From NCBI RefSeq assembly GCF_000213055.1, contig NZ_CM001165.1, positions 7,247,445 to 7,311,444 of the forward strand: 64,000 nucleotides of DNA, in the 5' to 3' direction. The notes below the pieces were generated by a model. The model was not told where the DNA came from, made no database searches, and saw only the letters and a program-made list of their open reading frames with translations. Position numbers and translations under genes: made by a program. Numbering within the stretch: position 1 is the first letter of the stretch; each line of letters opens with the position of its first letter. Origin of the DNA: Streptomyces sp. Tu6071. Its GTDB lineage: Bacteria; Actinomycetota; Actinomycetes; Streptomycetales; Streptomycetaceae. Positions 15,119 through 24,697 of the stretch are shown here, in pieces.

Positions 15119-16765
15119 CTACGCGGCCTTCCTGCGCGTGAAGCGGTCCAGCTCGCGGATGCCGAGGACCCGCGCGAACAGCAGGTACACGACCCCGGCC
15201 ACGAGCAGCGCCGCCACGAGGGCGATCGCGAGGCCCAGCGTGCCGGGCCGCTCGGCGACCCGTACCACCACCGCCGCGGCGAGCGCGGCGGCGCCCGAGG
15301 CGACGAAGAGCCGGAAGTGCGCCGAGACGAGCTTGCCGCCGAGCCGTCTGCGGGTCTTCTTGCGCAGCAGCTTCGTCGTCACCACGAGGCCCACGAGGTA
15401 GCTCACGCCGTACGCCGCCGCCATCCCGACGACCGCCGACTTCGCCGGGAGCACGACGTGACACGCGTAGGCGAGCACGATGTTCACCGCCGCGATGAGC
15501 GCGGCCATGAAGAACGGCGTCCGCGTGTCCTCGAAGGCGTAGAAGCCGCGAAGGAGGACGAACTGCATCGAGAACGGGATGAGACCGGGCCCGAGCACCT
15601 GGAGCATCTGACCGAGCGGCACCGTCGTCTTGACCGCGCCGTGCTGGAAGAGCAGGACCGCGATCTCCGGGCCGAGCGCCGCGAAGAGGAAGGCGGCGGG
15701 CACGATGAACGCGTTGGTCATGCGCAGCGCCCGCGCGAGGTCCGCGCGCAACTGCCGCAGCTCCCCGGCGGCAGCCGCGCGGCTCAGCCGCGGCAGCAGC
15801 GCCGTCACCACGGACACCGTCACAAGCGACTGCGGGAGAATCCAGATCGTCTGCGCGTACGAGTACGCCGAGTACCCCGCGCCCGCGTCCGGCGCCTGCG
15901 TGTCGACGAGGTTCGCGTAGTGCGTCACGACCGTCATCGCCGTCAGGTTCGCGAGGACGAAGAGCAGCGTCCACCGCGCCGCCGCGAGCGAGGGACCGAG
16001 ACCCGTGCCGCGCCAGTCGAAGCGCGGCCGGAAGCGGAAACCGGCGGCGCGCGCGAAGGGGATGAGCGCGAGCGCCTGCAGCGCGAGCGCGCCCGTCGTG
16101 CCGATCCCGAGCCAGCGCACGTGCAGCGCCGTGACACCCGCGACGTCCGAGGGCACCGTCAGCAGCGTCAGGTAGCCGCCGAACATCGCGATGAGGACGA
16201 AGTTGTTGAGGACGGGGGTCCACATCATCGCGCCGAAGCGCTCGCGGGCGTTGAGCACCTGCCCGTAGATCGCGTACAGCCCGTAGAAGAAGATCTGCGG
16301 CAGCAGGTACCGCGCGAACGTCACCGTGAGCTGGTACGCCTCGTGCTGGTCCGGGGTGTCGGGCAGGTACACGCTGACGATCTGCGGCGCCGCGAGCACC
16401 GCCGCGACCGAGCCGATGCCGAGCACCACCAGGACGAGCGTGACGAGCCGCTGCTCGTAGGCGAGGCCCCCGTCGGCGTCCCGCATCCTGGCCCGCACCA
16501 GCTGCGGCACGAGGACCGCGTTGAGCGCCCCGCCGATGAGCAGCGTGTACAGGCTCGTGGGAACCGTGTTCGCCGTGTTGTACGTGCTCGCGAGCAGACC
16601 CGTGCCGAGCGCGACCCCCTGCAGCACCTGGCGGATCAGTCCCGTCGCCCGCGACGCCATCGTGCCGGCCGCCATGAGCAGCGAGGAACGTGCGAGTCCG
16701 CTCTTCTTCTTGTGCCGCCCCCGAGCCTGCACACCGCCGGGGGCGGTGCGTATCCCCTCCGTCAT
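15119..16765 (-). CDS. murJ: MurJ/MviN-type lipid II flippase
   Basis: A 548-residue polytopic membrane protein of the MOP exporter superfamily with about 14 helices. The opening after a basic tail is ARSSLLMAAGTMASRATGLI, the MurJ start signature with the key Arg. GALNAVLVPQLVRA follows, and MTNAFIVPAAFLFAALGPEI lies in the second half. MurJ flips lipid II across the membrane for peptidoglycan synthesis. Streptomyces have more than one MviN-like protein, so this may be a paralogue rather than the essential copy. The start MTEGIRTAPGG is chosen; further upstream is the neighbouring gene's tail. It follows the GT87-like gene by 10 bp, which suggests an operon. Confidence 0.9.
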   Translation of the reverse strand: MTEGIRTAPGGVQARGRHKKKSGLARSSLLMAAGTMASRATGLIRQVLQGVALGTGLLASTYNTANTVPTSLYTLLIGGALNAVLVPQLVRARMRDADGGLAYEQRLVTLVLVVLGIGSVAAVLAAPQIVSVYLPDTPDQHEAYQLTVTFARYLLPQIFFYGLYAIYGQVLNARERFGAMMWTPVLNNFVLIAMFGGYLTLLTVPSDVAGVTALHVRWLGIGTTGALALQALALIPFARAAGFRFRPRFDWRGTGLGPSLAAARWTLLFVLANLTAMTVVTHYANLVDTQAPDAGAGYSAYSYAQTIWILPQSLVTVSVVTALLPRLSRAAAAGELRQLRADLARALRMTNAFIVPAAFLFAALGPEIAVLLFQHGAVKTTVPLGQMLQVLGPGLIPFSMQFVLLRGFYAFEDTRTPFFMAALIAAVNIVLAYACHVVLPAKSAVVGMAAAYGVSYLVGLVVTTKLLRKKTRRRLGGKLVSAHFRLFVASGAAALAAAVVVRVAERPGTLGLAIALVAALLVAGVVYLLFARVLGIRELDRFTRRKAA

Positions 16766-16775
16766 GACGGGCACT

Positions 16776-18023
16776 CTATGGGGTCGCCGTTCCCGTCCTG
16801 TGACCGGTGGGCCCAGCAAGGCCCTTCCCACCTGGTGAAACGCCCGTCCCGTCCCGTCCCGTCCCGCTCTGCGCCGCGGGCCCGGACACGAGCGTCGCCC
16901 AGCCGCACAGAGCGAAGGGCACGACGAAGTAACCGAAGCGCGAGGCGGGCGCGAGCGCGAAGGCGGCGCCCAGCCCCACCGCGAGCCGCACCGCCGCCGC
17001 ACCCGCCGTACGCGGCGGCCTGCGCAGGAGCCACCACCCCACGGCGCCCGCCGCGAGCAGCAGCACCACCAGCGCGCACCACCACCCGGCGGGACCGAGC
17101 CCCGCGAGCAGCCGGCCGGGCAGCGGGCTCGCCGCCGGCGTCGCGAGCCGCCCGTGCCCCGAGGGGAACGCGAAGACCTGCTCCACGAGCACCCCGGGAG
17201 AAACGAGGACCCAGGGCAGGACGAGGACGGCGAGCGGGACGCAGGTGCCGAGGGCGAGGGGGGCGAGGACGGACGTGCGGCGACGGGTACGGGTCCGCCC
17301 GGCGAGCAGCACGGCCGCCACCGCGAGCGCCGGGCACACCGTCCACTTCACCGCGCACCCGAGACCGAGCACGATACCCGCCCACCCCGCCCGCCCCCGC
17401 CCCGCGAGCGCGAGCCCGAGGACGCACACCCCCGCCACCGGCAGGTCGACACCGCTCACCACACAGGCCAGCGCGAAGGGCGGCGCCGCGCACAGCACCG
17501 CGAGCCCGCGCCCGTACCGCCGCGCACCACCCGTGGGCCGCGCCGCCCGCAGACAGCACAGGAACACCACCGCGCACCACACCCGCGCGTCCCCCGGCGG
17601 CCCCGGCAGCACGAGCGAAGGCAGCCCGAGCAGCGCGGCGCCCGGGAGGTACGGGGTGTAGCCGGCCACGTCGACCGGCGCGCTCTCGTACGGAGTACCC
17701 GTGCGGACGAGGTGCTGTGCGGCCCGCTCCAGGACGAACACCTCGCTCTGCCCGGCCCCCCGCGCGAGCAGGTACACACCCGGCACCACGAGCGCCCCGC
17801 CCACCGCGCACCGCACGGCCCACCGCCCGTGCCCCCGCGCCGCGCACCACGCCGCGAGCCCGTACCCGGCCCCCGCGCAGCCGCCCCACACGCGGTGCGG
17901 GCCCTGCGTGCTCACCGCGCACAGGCCGAGTGCGAAGAGGCAGCACCCGAGGAGGACGGCACACCACACGCGGCCGGGGACACCGTCAGGTATCCGGAGT
18001 CCGCGTCGTTCCCGAAGAGTCAT
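16776..18023 (-). CDS. Polytopic membrane protein, GT87/DUF2029-like glycosyltransferase
   Basis: A 415-residue protein with about ten hydrophobic helices and the layout of GT-C type polyprenyl-phosphate sugar transferases: a periplasmic stretch after the early helices (RTGTPYESAPVDVAGYTPYL) and many Leu/Ala/Val helices. TPYESAPVDVAGYTPYLPGA resembles the DUF2029/GT87 region found in mycobacterial mannosyltransferases. The ATG has TGGAGGG upstream. The C-terminal tail is encoded across four GTCCC pentamers. It lies 10 bp upstream of murJ, which fits a cell-envelope role. The donor and acceptor are unknown. Confidence 0.65.
   Translation of the reverse strand: MTLRERRGLRIPDGVPGRVWCAVLLGCCLFALGLCAVSTQGPHRVWGGCAGAGYGLAAWCAARGHGRWAVRCAVGGALVVPGVYLLARGAGQSEVFVLERAAQHLVRTGTPYESAPVDVAGYTPYLPGAALLGLPSLVLPGPPGDARVWCAVVFLCCLRAARPTGGARRYGRGLAVLCAAPPFALACVVSGVDLPVAGVCVLGLALAGRGRAGWAGIVLGLGCAVKWTVCPALAVAAVLLAGRTRTRRRTSVLAPLALGTCVPLAVLVLPWVLVSPGVLVEQVFAFPSGHGRLATPAASPLPGRLLAGLGPAGWWCALVVLLLAAGAVGWWLLRRPPRTAGAAAVRLAVGLGAAFALAPASRFGYFVVPFALCGWATLVSGPAAQSGTGRDGTGVSPGGKGLAGPTGHRTGTATP
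16846..16865. repeat. GTCCC pentamer, four perfect copies, inside a coding 3' end
   Basis: Four contiguous GTCCC units lie near the 3' end of the GT87-like gene. Because 5 is not a multiple of 3, a copy-number change would shift the last 25 or so codons and possibly run toward murJ. Confidence 0.75.
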
Positions 18024-18163
18024 CCCTCCATTCCAGGAGAAGGGAAAGCCCAGGTCACGGGCGGTAAGTGGAGTCCGGTGGTGGGGTTTCGCCTACCTCG
18101 CGGCAGGGGCGCCGCCGGTCCGTGCCACCGCGCTCCTCCTCGTGACCCGTCTCCTCGTCCGTG

Positions 18164-18829
18164 TCACCGGTCCCCTTCGTGCGCCCGCAGGTGGGCCAGG
18201 ACCGCGAGGACCCGCCGATTGCCCTCGGCCGGATCGAGGTCGAGCTTCATGAAGATGTTGCTCGCGTGCTTGACGACCGCCGCCTCGGTCACGCCCAGGG
18301 TCTTCGCGATCGACTGGTTCGTCCCGCCCTCCGCCATGCGCGCGAGGACTTCCCGCTCGCGCGGGGTGAGCCTGCCGAGCGGGTGCGTCGCCGCGCGGTG
18401 GCCGAGCAGGACCCGTACGACCTCCGGATCGATGACCGTCTCACCCGCCCCCACCCGCCGCAGCGCCTCCAAGAACTCGGCGACCTCGCCCACGCGGTCC
18501 TTCAGGAGATAGCCGAGGCCGCCGCCCGGCGGGCTCTCCAGGACGAGCCGCGTCGCGTACGCAGAGGCGACGTACTGCGACAGGACGAGGATCGGCAGCC
18601 CCGGGTGCGCGGCGCGCAGCGCGAGCGCCGCGCGCAGCCCCTCGTCCCGGAACCCCGGCGGCATCCGCACATCCGTCACCACGATGCCGGGCCTCTCGCG
18701 CTCCACCGCCTGACGCAGCGTCTCCGCCTCGCCGACCGCGGCGACCACCTCGTGCCCCGCCCGTTCGAGCAGCTCCTCGAGCCCCGCCCGCAGCAGCACC
18801 GCGTCCTCCGCGAGCACTACGCGCACCAC
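18164..18829 (-). CDS. NarL/LuxR-type response regulator
   Basis: A 221-residue regulator with an N-terminal receiver domain (VRVVLAEDAVLLRAGLEELL, acceptor Asp in VVTDVRMPPG at about 53, Lys in YLLKDRVGE) and a C-terminal LuxR helix-turn-helix (LTPREREVLARMAEG, then IAKTLGVTEAAVVKHASNIF). The start is a GTG with GGTGGAGGC upstream. It lies 10 bp downstream of the histidine kinase gene and is surely its partner. The signal and target genes are not evident from the neighbourhood. Confidence 0.93.
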   Translation of the reverse strand: MVRVVLAEDAVLLRAGLEELLERAGHEVVAAVGEAETLRQAVERERPGIVVTDVRMPPGFRDEGLRAALALRAAHPGLPILVLSQYVASAYATRLVLESPPGGGLGYLLKDRVGEVAEFLEALRRVGAGETVIDPEVVRVLLGHRAATHPLGRLTPREREVLARMAEGGTNQSIAKTLGVTEAAVVKHASNIFMKLDLDPAEGNRRVLAVLAHLRAHEGDR

Positions 18830-18839
18830 GCCTCCACCG

Positions 18840-20288
18840 TTACTCCTCGCACGGCACCTCCGCCCGTACCTCCGTCGGCCCGCCCTTCGGGCTCGACACC
18901 TCCAGCCGCCCGTCCAGGACGGCGAGTCTCTCCGCGAGCCCGAGCAACCCGCTGCCCGCGGCCGGATCGGCGCCGCCCAGGCCGTCGTCCCGCACCCGCA
19001 GCACGAGCCGCCCGCCGCGCAGCCGCGCGCTCACCACGGCCTCCGTCCCGCCGCTGTGCCGCACCGCGTTCGTCAGCGCCTCCGTGATCGTGAAGTACGC
19101 CGTCGACTCGACCCGCGCGGGCAGCCGGTGCGGCAGCGCGATGTCCACGCGCACCGGCAGCGGTCCGCGCCGTGCCACCTCCTCGACCGCCGCCCGCAGC
19201 CCGTGATCCGTCAGCACCTGCGGATGGATGCCGCGCACCAGCTCGCGCAACTGCTCCAGCGCGCGCCGCGCCTCGCCCCGGGCCCGCTCCACGAGCGCCG
19301 CGCCCGGCGCCTCCTCCCCGCCCAGCTCCATCCGCGCCAGACCGAGCGTCATCGTCAGGGCCACGAGTTGCTGCTGCGCCCCGTCGTGCAGGTCCCGCTC
19401 GATGCGGCGGCGCTCGGCCTCGAAGGCGTCGGCGAGCCTGACCCGCGACCGGGTCAGCTCGATGACCCTGTCACCCGCGCGCGGGGCCAGCATCGCCCGC
19501 GCGAGGCGGGCCTCGGCGGCGGCGAGCAGCAGCGTCGGCCACGCGAGGACGACGACGAGGAGGAGCCCGGCGCCCGTGCACCACAGCCCGGCCCACGCCC
19601 CCGGGACCGGCCGCCCGGGAACGATCATCACGGTCTCGGGCGCCAGCGCCCACACGACGAGCGGCGTCACCACGAGCACCCCCGCGAAGGCGAGCAGCGC
19701 GAGCAGCAGGGCGCCCGCGCCCGCGTACAGCGTGCCGAGCACGAGCGCGTACCCGCACTGCCACCAGGTCGCGGGCTCACCGAGCCGCGCCCGCGACCAG
19801 CCCCGCAGTCCGGGGCGCAGGGGCAGCCGCCGCCGGGGCAGTGCCTGCCGCACGCCCAGCAGCCGCAGCCGGCGCACCTCGATCCGCGCCGTCGGCAGCC
19901 CGAGCAGCAGACACCCCAGCGGGAGGAACAGCCCGACCCCGGTCGGCGTGAGCACGAGCGCGACCTCCAGGACGGCGGCGAGCGCGGCGAGCACCGTCAG
20001 GCCCAGCGGCAGCCCCGCCAGGACGAAGAGCAGACACCGCCACGGCCGCGCCGAGCCCAGGAAGGCGAGCGGGTGCCGCACCGTCGCCCGCACGTCCGCC
20101 GCGTACGCCCGCACCTCCGCGTCCGCCCCGCGCCCCCACGCCCCGTCCGCCCGCGCCTCCAGGACGCCCGCCCGCGCGAAGCCCTCCGCGCCGACGACGT
20201 CGTCAGCCCTCGCGACCCCCTCCGCCCCCGCAGCCATCCCGTCCCCCGGCCCCCTCGCACCACCCGCCGCCCCGCCCCGGAGCCGCAC
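18840..20288 (-). CDS. Sensor histidine kinase (HisKA_3, NarL-partner type)
   Basis: A 482-residue kinase. After an 80-residue Ala/Gly-rich cytoplasmic N-terminus come two pairs of membrane helices (about 85-135 and 185-270). The dimerisation/phosphoacceptor helix ERRRIERDLHDGAQQQLVAL holds the phosphorylated His. The ATPase domain contains ITEALTNAVRHSGG and DDGLGGADPAAGSGLLGLAE. No periplasmic sensor domain of size is seen, suggesting membrane or intramembrane sensing. The GTG start is supported by TAGGCT six bases upstream (leaderless). It forms a two-gene operon with the response regulator. Confidence 0.9.
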   Translation of the reverse strand: MRLRGGAAGGARGPGDGMAAGAEGVARADDVVGAEGFARAGVLEARADGAWGRGADAEVRAYAADVRATVRHPLAFLGSARPWRCLLFVLAGLPLGLTVLAALAAVLEVALVLTPTGVGLFLPLGCLLLGLPTARIEVRRLRLLGVRQALPRRRLPLRPGLRGWSRARLGEPATWWQCGYALVLGTLYAGAGALLLALLAFAGVLVVTPLVVWALAPETVMIVPGRPVPGAWAGLWCTGAGLLLVVVLAWPTLLLAAAEARLARAMLAPRAGDRVIELTRSRVRLADAFEAERRRIERDLHDGAQQQLVALTMTLGLARMELGGEEAPGAALVERARGEARRALEQLRELVRGIHPQVLTDHGLRAAVEEVARRGPLPVRVDIALPHRLPARVESTAYFTITEALTNAVRHSGGTEAVVSARLRGGRLVLRVRDDGLGGADPAAGSGLLGLAERLAVLDGRLEVSSPKGGPTEVRAEVPCEE

Positions 20289-20294
20289 CCGGTC

Positions 20295-20300
20295 AGCCTA
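20295..20300 (-). promoter_or_regulatory. -10 hexamer TAGGCT, leaderless kinase mRNA
   Basis: On the minus strand TAGGCT is followed by GACCGG and then the GTG start of the histidine kinase gene, placing transcription start at the start codon. Confidence 0.6.
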
Positions 20301-20492
20301 ACGACCGCCAGAATCCGCGCACCCGCTCCGCGTTCGTCCCGCACGGGCAGCCGCCACGGCGTCGACGGGCGGGGCGCCGAGGCCGCGCCACCCGCCCGGG
20401 GCCCGCCCGCTCGCCGGACCCCGCGCTCACGGGGAGGGTCGGGAGGGGAACCGTCCGGCCCCGGGCCGGAGCCGCCGTCACGGGAGTACGCG

Positions 20493-23400
20493 ATGGGCCT
20501 GCGCACCTGGATCACCGACTGGCCGGTCTACCGGCAGCTCACCGGGACCGACCCGCTCGGCCGGGGACACGCGGCACGCTCGCCCGCGACCGCCGGGCTG
20601 CGGCCCCGTACCGCCACCGCCGACCGCGTCGTCGGCTCGGTGTGCCCGTACTGCGCCGTCGGCTGCGGCCAGCAGATCTACGTCAAGGGCGAGAAGGTCA
20701 CGCAGATCGAGGGCGACCCCGCCTCGCCCGTCAGCCGGGGCCGCCTGTGCCCCAAGGGCTCCGCCTCGCTCCAGCTCACGACGGGCCCCGCGCGCCGCCA
20801 CGAGGTCCTGTACCGCAGGCCGTACGGCACCGACTGGGAGCCGCTCGACCTGGAGACGGCGATGGACATGGTCGCCGAGCGCGTCATCCGCACCCGCGCC
20901 GAGACCTGGGAGTGGGAGCGCGACGGGGTGCGCACCGCGCGCACGATGGGCATCGCGAGCCTCGGCGGCGCGACGCTCGACAACGAGGAGAACTACCTCA
21001 TCAAGAAGTTCCTCACCGCGCTCGGCGTCGTACAGGTCGAGAACCAGGCCCGCGTCTGCCACAGCTCCACCGTCTCCGGGCTCGGCACCTCCTTCGGGCG
21101 CGGCGGCGCCACGACGTTCCTCCAGGATCTGCGGCACAGCGACTGCATCGTCATCCAGGGCTCCAACTTCGCCGAGGCCCACCCCGTCGGCTTCCAGTGG
21201 GTCATGGAGGCGAAGAAGCGCGGCGCGAAGGTCATCCACGTCGACCCGCGCTTCAGCCGCACGAGCGCCCTCGCCGACACGCACATCCCGCTGCGCGCGG
21301 GCACCGACATCGTCCTGCTCGGCGCGCTCATCAGCCACGTGCTCACCGAGGAGAAGGACTTCCGCGAGTACGTCGTCCACTACACCAACGCCGCGAGCCT
21401 CGTGAGCGAGGACTTCCGCGACACCGAGGACCTCGACGGGCTCTTCTCCGGCTACGACCCGGACACCGGCCGGTACGACCCGATCAGCTGGCAGTACGAG
21501 GGCGTCGAGGTACAGGCCCCGACCGGCGACCCCGACGAGCTGTACGAGGAGCGGGCGCGCAACTACGCGGGCTCCGAGGCACACGGCTCCGGCGGCGCCC
21601 AGGCCCCCCGTACCCCGCCCCGCGACGAGACCCTCCAGCACCCCCGCTGCGTCTACCAGGTCCTCAAACGGCACTTCGCCCGCTACACGCCCGAACTCGT
21701 CGAGGAGACGTGCGGCATCCCCCGCGCGCTCTTCGACGAACTGTGCGAGGCCGTCACGAGCAACTCGGGCCCCGAGCGCACCACCGCCTTCTGCTACGCG
21801 GTCGGCTGGACCCAGCACACCGTCGGCTCCCAGTACATCCGCGCCGCGAGCATCCTCCAACTGCTCCTCGGCAACATCGGCCGGCCCGGCGGCGGCATCA
21901 TGTCGCTGCGCGGCCACGCCTCCATCCAGGGCTCCAGCGACATCCCGACGCTCTTCAACCTCCTCCCCGGCTACCTGCCGATGCCGCACGCCCACGCGCA
22001 CCAGACGCTCGACACGTTCATCGGGGCGACGCGCACCGACAAGGGCTACTGGGCCGACATGCGCGCCTACATGGTCAGCCTCCTCACCGCCTGGTTCGGC
22101 GACGCGGCGACCGAGGAGAACGACTGGTGCTTCGGCCACCTGCCCCGGCTCACCGGCGCGCACAACACCTACGAGACCGTCATGGCGCAGCTCGACGGCA
22201 CCTGCAAGGGCTACTTCCTCATGGGCGAGAACCCCGCCGTGGGCTCCGCCAACACCCGCCTGCAACGCCTCGGCATGGCGAAGCTCGACTGGCTCGTCGT
22301 GCGCGACTTCAGCCTCATCGAGTCCGCGACGTGGTGGCAGGACGGCCCCGAGACCGAGACCGGGGAACTGCGCACCGAGCAGATCCCCACCGAGGTCTTC
22401 TTCTTCCCCGCCGCCGCCCACACCGAGAAGTCGGGGTCCTTCACCAACACCAACCGGTGGGTGCAGTGGCGGCACGCCGCCGTCGAACCCGGGGGCGACG
22501 CCCGCAGCGACCTGTGGTTCATGTACCACCTCGGCCGCCGCGTCAAGGAACGCCTCGCCGCCTCCACGGACCCGCGCGACAAGGCGGTCCAGGACATCAC
22601 GTGGGACTACCCCGTCGAAGGGCCGCTCGAGGAGCCGGTCGCGGAAGCGGTCCTCGCCGAGATCAACGGCAGGACACGCGGCGGCGGGCCGCTCTCCGCG
22701 TACACCCAGCTCAAGGACGACGGCTCCACCTCCTGCGGCTGCTGGATCTACTGCGGCATCTACGCGGACGGCGTCAACCAGGCCGCGCGCCGCCCGCCCG
22801 CCGCCCTGCAGGGCCCGGTCGCGGGGGAGTGGGCCTGGGCCTGGCCCGCCAACCGCCGCATGCTCTACAACCGCGCCTCGGCCGCGCCGGACGGCACCCC
22901 GTGGAGCGCGCGCAAGAAGTACGTGTGGTGGGACGCCGAGGCCGGCGAGTGGACCGGCGACGACGTGCCCGACTTCCCGGCGGACCTCGCTCCCGGGCAC
23001 GTACCGCCCGAGGACGCCTCGGGCGTCGCGGCGCTCGGCGGGGACGACCCGTTCATCATGCAGGCCGACGGCAAGGGCTGGCTCTACGCCCCGGCGGGGC
23101 TCGACGACGGACCGCTGCCCACGCACTACGAGCCGCAGGACTCGCCCTTCCGCAACCCCCTGTACGGTGCGGTCTCGCGCGCCCCGGCACGCAAGGTCAT
23201 GCCCCACGAGGGCAACCGCTACCACCCGAGCGGCGAGGAACCGGGCAGCGACGTCTACCCGTACATCGTCACGACCCACCGCCTCACCGAGCACTTCACG
23301 GCGGGCGGCATGAGCCGCTGGTCGCCCTATCTCGCCGAGCTGCAACCGGAGTTCTTCTGCGAACTCTCGCCGGAACTCGCCGAGGAGCGCGGTCTCACGC

Positions 23401-23753
23401 ACGGCGGCTGGGCGACGCTCATCACCGCCCGGAACGCGATCGAGGCGCGCGTCCTCGTCACCGAGCGCATGAAACCCCTGCGCGTGCACGGCCGCACGAT
23501 CCACCAGATCGGGATGCCCTTCCACTGGGGCCCCAACGGTGTCATCACGGGCGACGCGGCCAACGAACTCATGGCGATCAGCCTCGACGCCGACGCGCAC
23601 ATCCAGGAGGACAAGGCCCTCACCGCCGACATCCGCGCCGGGCGCCGCCCGCGCGGGCCCGCGCTGCCCGCCCTCGTCGCCGACTACCGCCGCCGCGCCG
23701 GGATCACCGCCCGCACGGGCACCGAGCGCCCGCACGCCGAGGAGACCCGATGA
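20493..23753 (+). CDS. Formate dehydrogenase major (molybdopterin) subunit, Cys form
   Basis: A 1086-residue molybdopterin oxidoreductase of the FdnG/FdoG family that oxidises formate to CO2. The [4Fe-4S] ligands are Cys51, Cys54, Cys58 and Cys86 (CPYCAVGC, then LCPKG). The active-site residue, selenocysteine in E. coli, is Cys189 in NQARVCHSSTVSGLG, encoded by TGC. EAHPVGFQWVMEAKKRGAK and the C-terminal molybdopterin-binding domain (IHQIGMPFHWG) follow. No clear Tat motif is present at the N-terminus (MGLRTWITDWPVYRQL), so the catalytic side may be cytoplasmic. It overlaps the iron-sulfur subunit gene by ATGA. At 1086 residues it is slightly longer than FdnG because of an insert near 370. 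Confidence 0.95.
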   Translation: MGLRTWITDWPVYRQLTGTDPLGRGHAARSPATAGLRPRTATADRVVGSVCPYCAVGCGQQIYVKGEKVTQIEGDPASPVSRGRLCPKGSASLQLTTGPARRHEVLYRRPYGTDWEPLDLETAMDMVAERVIRTRAETWEWERDGVRTARTMGIASLGGATLDNEENYLIKKFLTALGVVQVENQARVCHSSTVSGLGTSFGRGGATTFLQDLRHSDCIVIQGSNFAEAHPVGFQWVMEAKKRGAKVIHVDPRFSRTSALADTHIPLRAGTDIVLLGALISHVLTEEKDFREYVVHYTNAASLVSEDFRDTEDLDGLFSGYDPDTGRYDPISWQYEGVEVQAPTGDPDELYEERARNYAGSEAHGSGGAQAPRTPPRDETLQHPRCVYQVLKRHFARYTPELVEETCGIPRALFDELCEAVTSNSGPERTTAFCYAVGWTQHTVGSQYIRAASILQLLLGNIGRPGGGIMSLRGHASIQGSSDIPTLFNLLPGYLPMPHAHAHQTLDTFIGATRTDKGYWADMRAYMVSLLTAWFGDAATEENDWCFGHLPRLTGAHNTYETVMAQLDGTCKGYFLMGENPAVGSANTRLQRLGMAKLDWLVVRDFSLIESATWWQDGPETETGELRTEQIPTEVFFFPAAAHTEKSGSFTNTNRWVQWRHAAVEPGGDARSDLWFMYHLGRRVKERLAASTDPRDKAVQDITWDYPVEGPLEEPVAEAVLAEINGRTRGGGPLSAYTQLKDDGSTSCGCWIYCGIYADGVNQAARRPPAALQGPVAGEWAWAWPANRRMLYNRASAAPDGTPWSARKKYVWWDAEAGEWTGDDVPDFPADLAPGHVPPEDASGVAALGGDDPFIMQADGKGWLYAPAGLDDGPLPTHYEPQDSPFRNPLYGAVSRAPARKVMPHEGNRYHPSGEEPGSDVYPYIVTTHRLTEHFTAGGMSRWSPYLAELQPEFFCELSPELAEERGLTHGGWATLITARNAIEARVLVTERMKPLRVHGRTIHQIGMPFHWGPNGVITGDAANELMAISLDADAHIQEDKALTADIRAGRRPRGPALPALVADYRRRAGITARTGTERPHAEETR

Positions 23754-24697
23754 CCGACACCGCCGCACACGCCGAGAGCCTGCTCTCGGGACCCGAGCCC
23801 GACCCGGCGGGGGACGCGGGCTACGACACGCACCCGCCCCGCGTCGGCTTCTTCACCGACACCTCCGTGTGCATCGGCTGCAAAGCCTGCGAAGTGGCGT
23901 GCAAGGAGTGGAACACCGTCCCCGAGGACGGACTGAGCCTGAGCGCCATGTCCTACGACAACACCCAGGCCCTCGGCGCCTCGACCTGGCGGCACGTCGC
24001 CTTCGTCGAACAAGCCCGCCCCGTGGAGGTCACCGAGCCGCCGGGGCCCGGCGACCGCACGAGCCTCCCGCTCGCCGACCCGGGCCAGGGCCTGCCCGCC
24101 CAGGGCGTGCGCTGGCTCATGTCCTCGGACGTCTGCAAGCACTGCACGCACGCCGCCTGCCTCGACGTCTGCCCCACCGGCTCCCTCTTCCGCACCGAGT
24201 TCGGCACGGTCGTCGTCCAGCAGGACATCTGCAACGGCTGCGGCTACTGCGTCAGCGCCTGCCCCTACGGCGTCATCGAGCAGCGCGAGGGCGACGGCCG
24301 CGCCTTCAAGTGCACGATGTGCTACGACCGGCTCGGCGCCGGGCAGGAACCGGCCTGCGCCAAGGCGTGCCCCACCGAGTCCATCCAGTACGGGCCGCTC
24401 GACGAACTCCGCGCACGCGCGGCCCTGCGGGTCGACCAGCTCCACGAGGCGGGCGTCACCGAGGCCCGCCTCTACGGGCACGAACCGGACGACGGCGTCG
24501 GCGGCGACGGCGCCTTCTTCCTCCTCCTCGACGAACCCGAGGTCTACGGGCTCCCGCCCGACCCCGTCGTCACGACCCGCGACCTGCCCGCGATGTGGAA
24601 ACACGCGGGACTCGCCGCGCTCGGCCTGCTCACCACGGCGACCACCGCCCACGTCCTGCCCGCCGCCCTCGCCGCCCTCAGGAAGGCCCGCCGATGA
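23750..24697 (+). CDS. Formate dehydrogenase iron-sulfur (beta) subunit
   Basis: A 315-residue FdnH-type electron-transfer subunit. Four cysteine clusters are visible: CIGCKACEVAC, CKHCTHAACLDVC, CNGCGYCVSAC and CTMCYDRLGAGQEPACAKAC, enough for four [4Fe-4S] centres. A single membrane helix near the C-terminus (GLAALGLLTTATTAHVLPAA) anchors it, as in FdnH. The start overlaps the preceding stop (ATGA) and the end overlaps the membrane-subunit start in the same way, so the three genes are translationally coupled. It passes electrons from the molybdopterin subunit to the membrane partner. Confidence 0.95.
   Translation: MTDTAAHAESLLSGPEPDPAGDAGYDTHPPRVGFFTDTSVCIGCKACEVACKEWNTVPEDGLSLSAMSYDNTQALGASTWRHVAFVEQARPVEVTEPPGPGDRTSLPLADPGQGLPAQGVRWLMSSDVCKHCTHAACLDVCPTGSLFRTEFGTVVVQQDICNGCGYCVSACPYGVIEQREGDGRAFKCTMCYDRLGAGQEPACAKACPTESIQYGPLDELRARAALRVDQLHEAGVTEARLYGHEPDDGVGGDGAFFLLLDEPEVYGLPPDPVVTTRDLPAMWKHAGLAALGLLTTATTAHVLPAALAALRKARR

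Noticed and set aside
21057..21059. A selenocysteine codon in formate dehydrogenase
   Set aside because: The codon is TGC (Cys). No in-frame TGA or SECIS-type need exists.
20478..23768. A 1096-codon open frame on the minus strand opposite the formate dehydrogenase gene
   Set aside because: It mirrors the real gene codon by codon, has a composition typical of antisense shadows in high-GC DNA, and shows no family motif or ribosome binding site.
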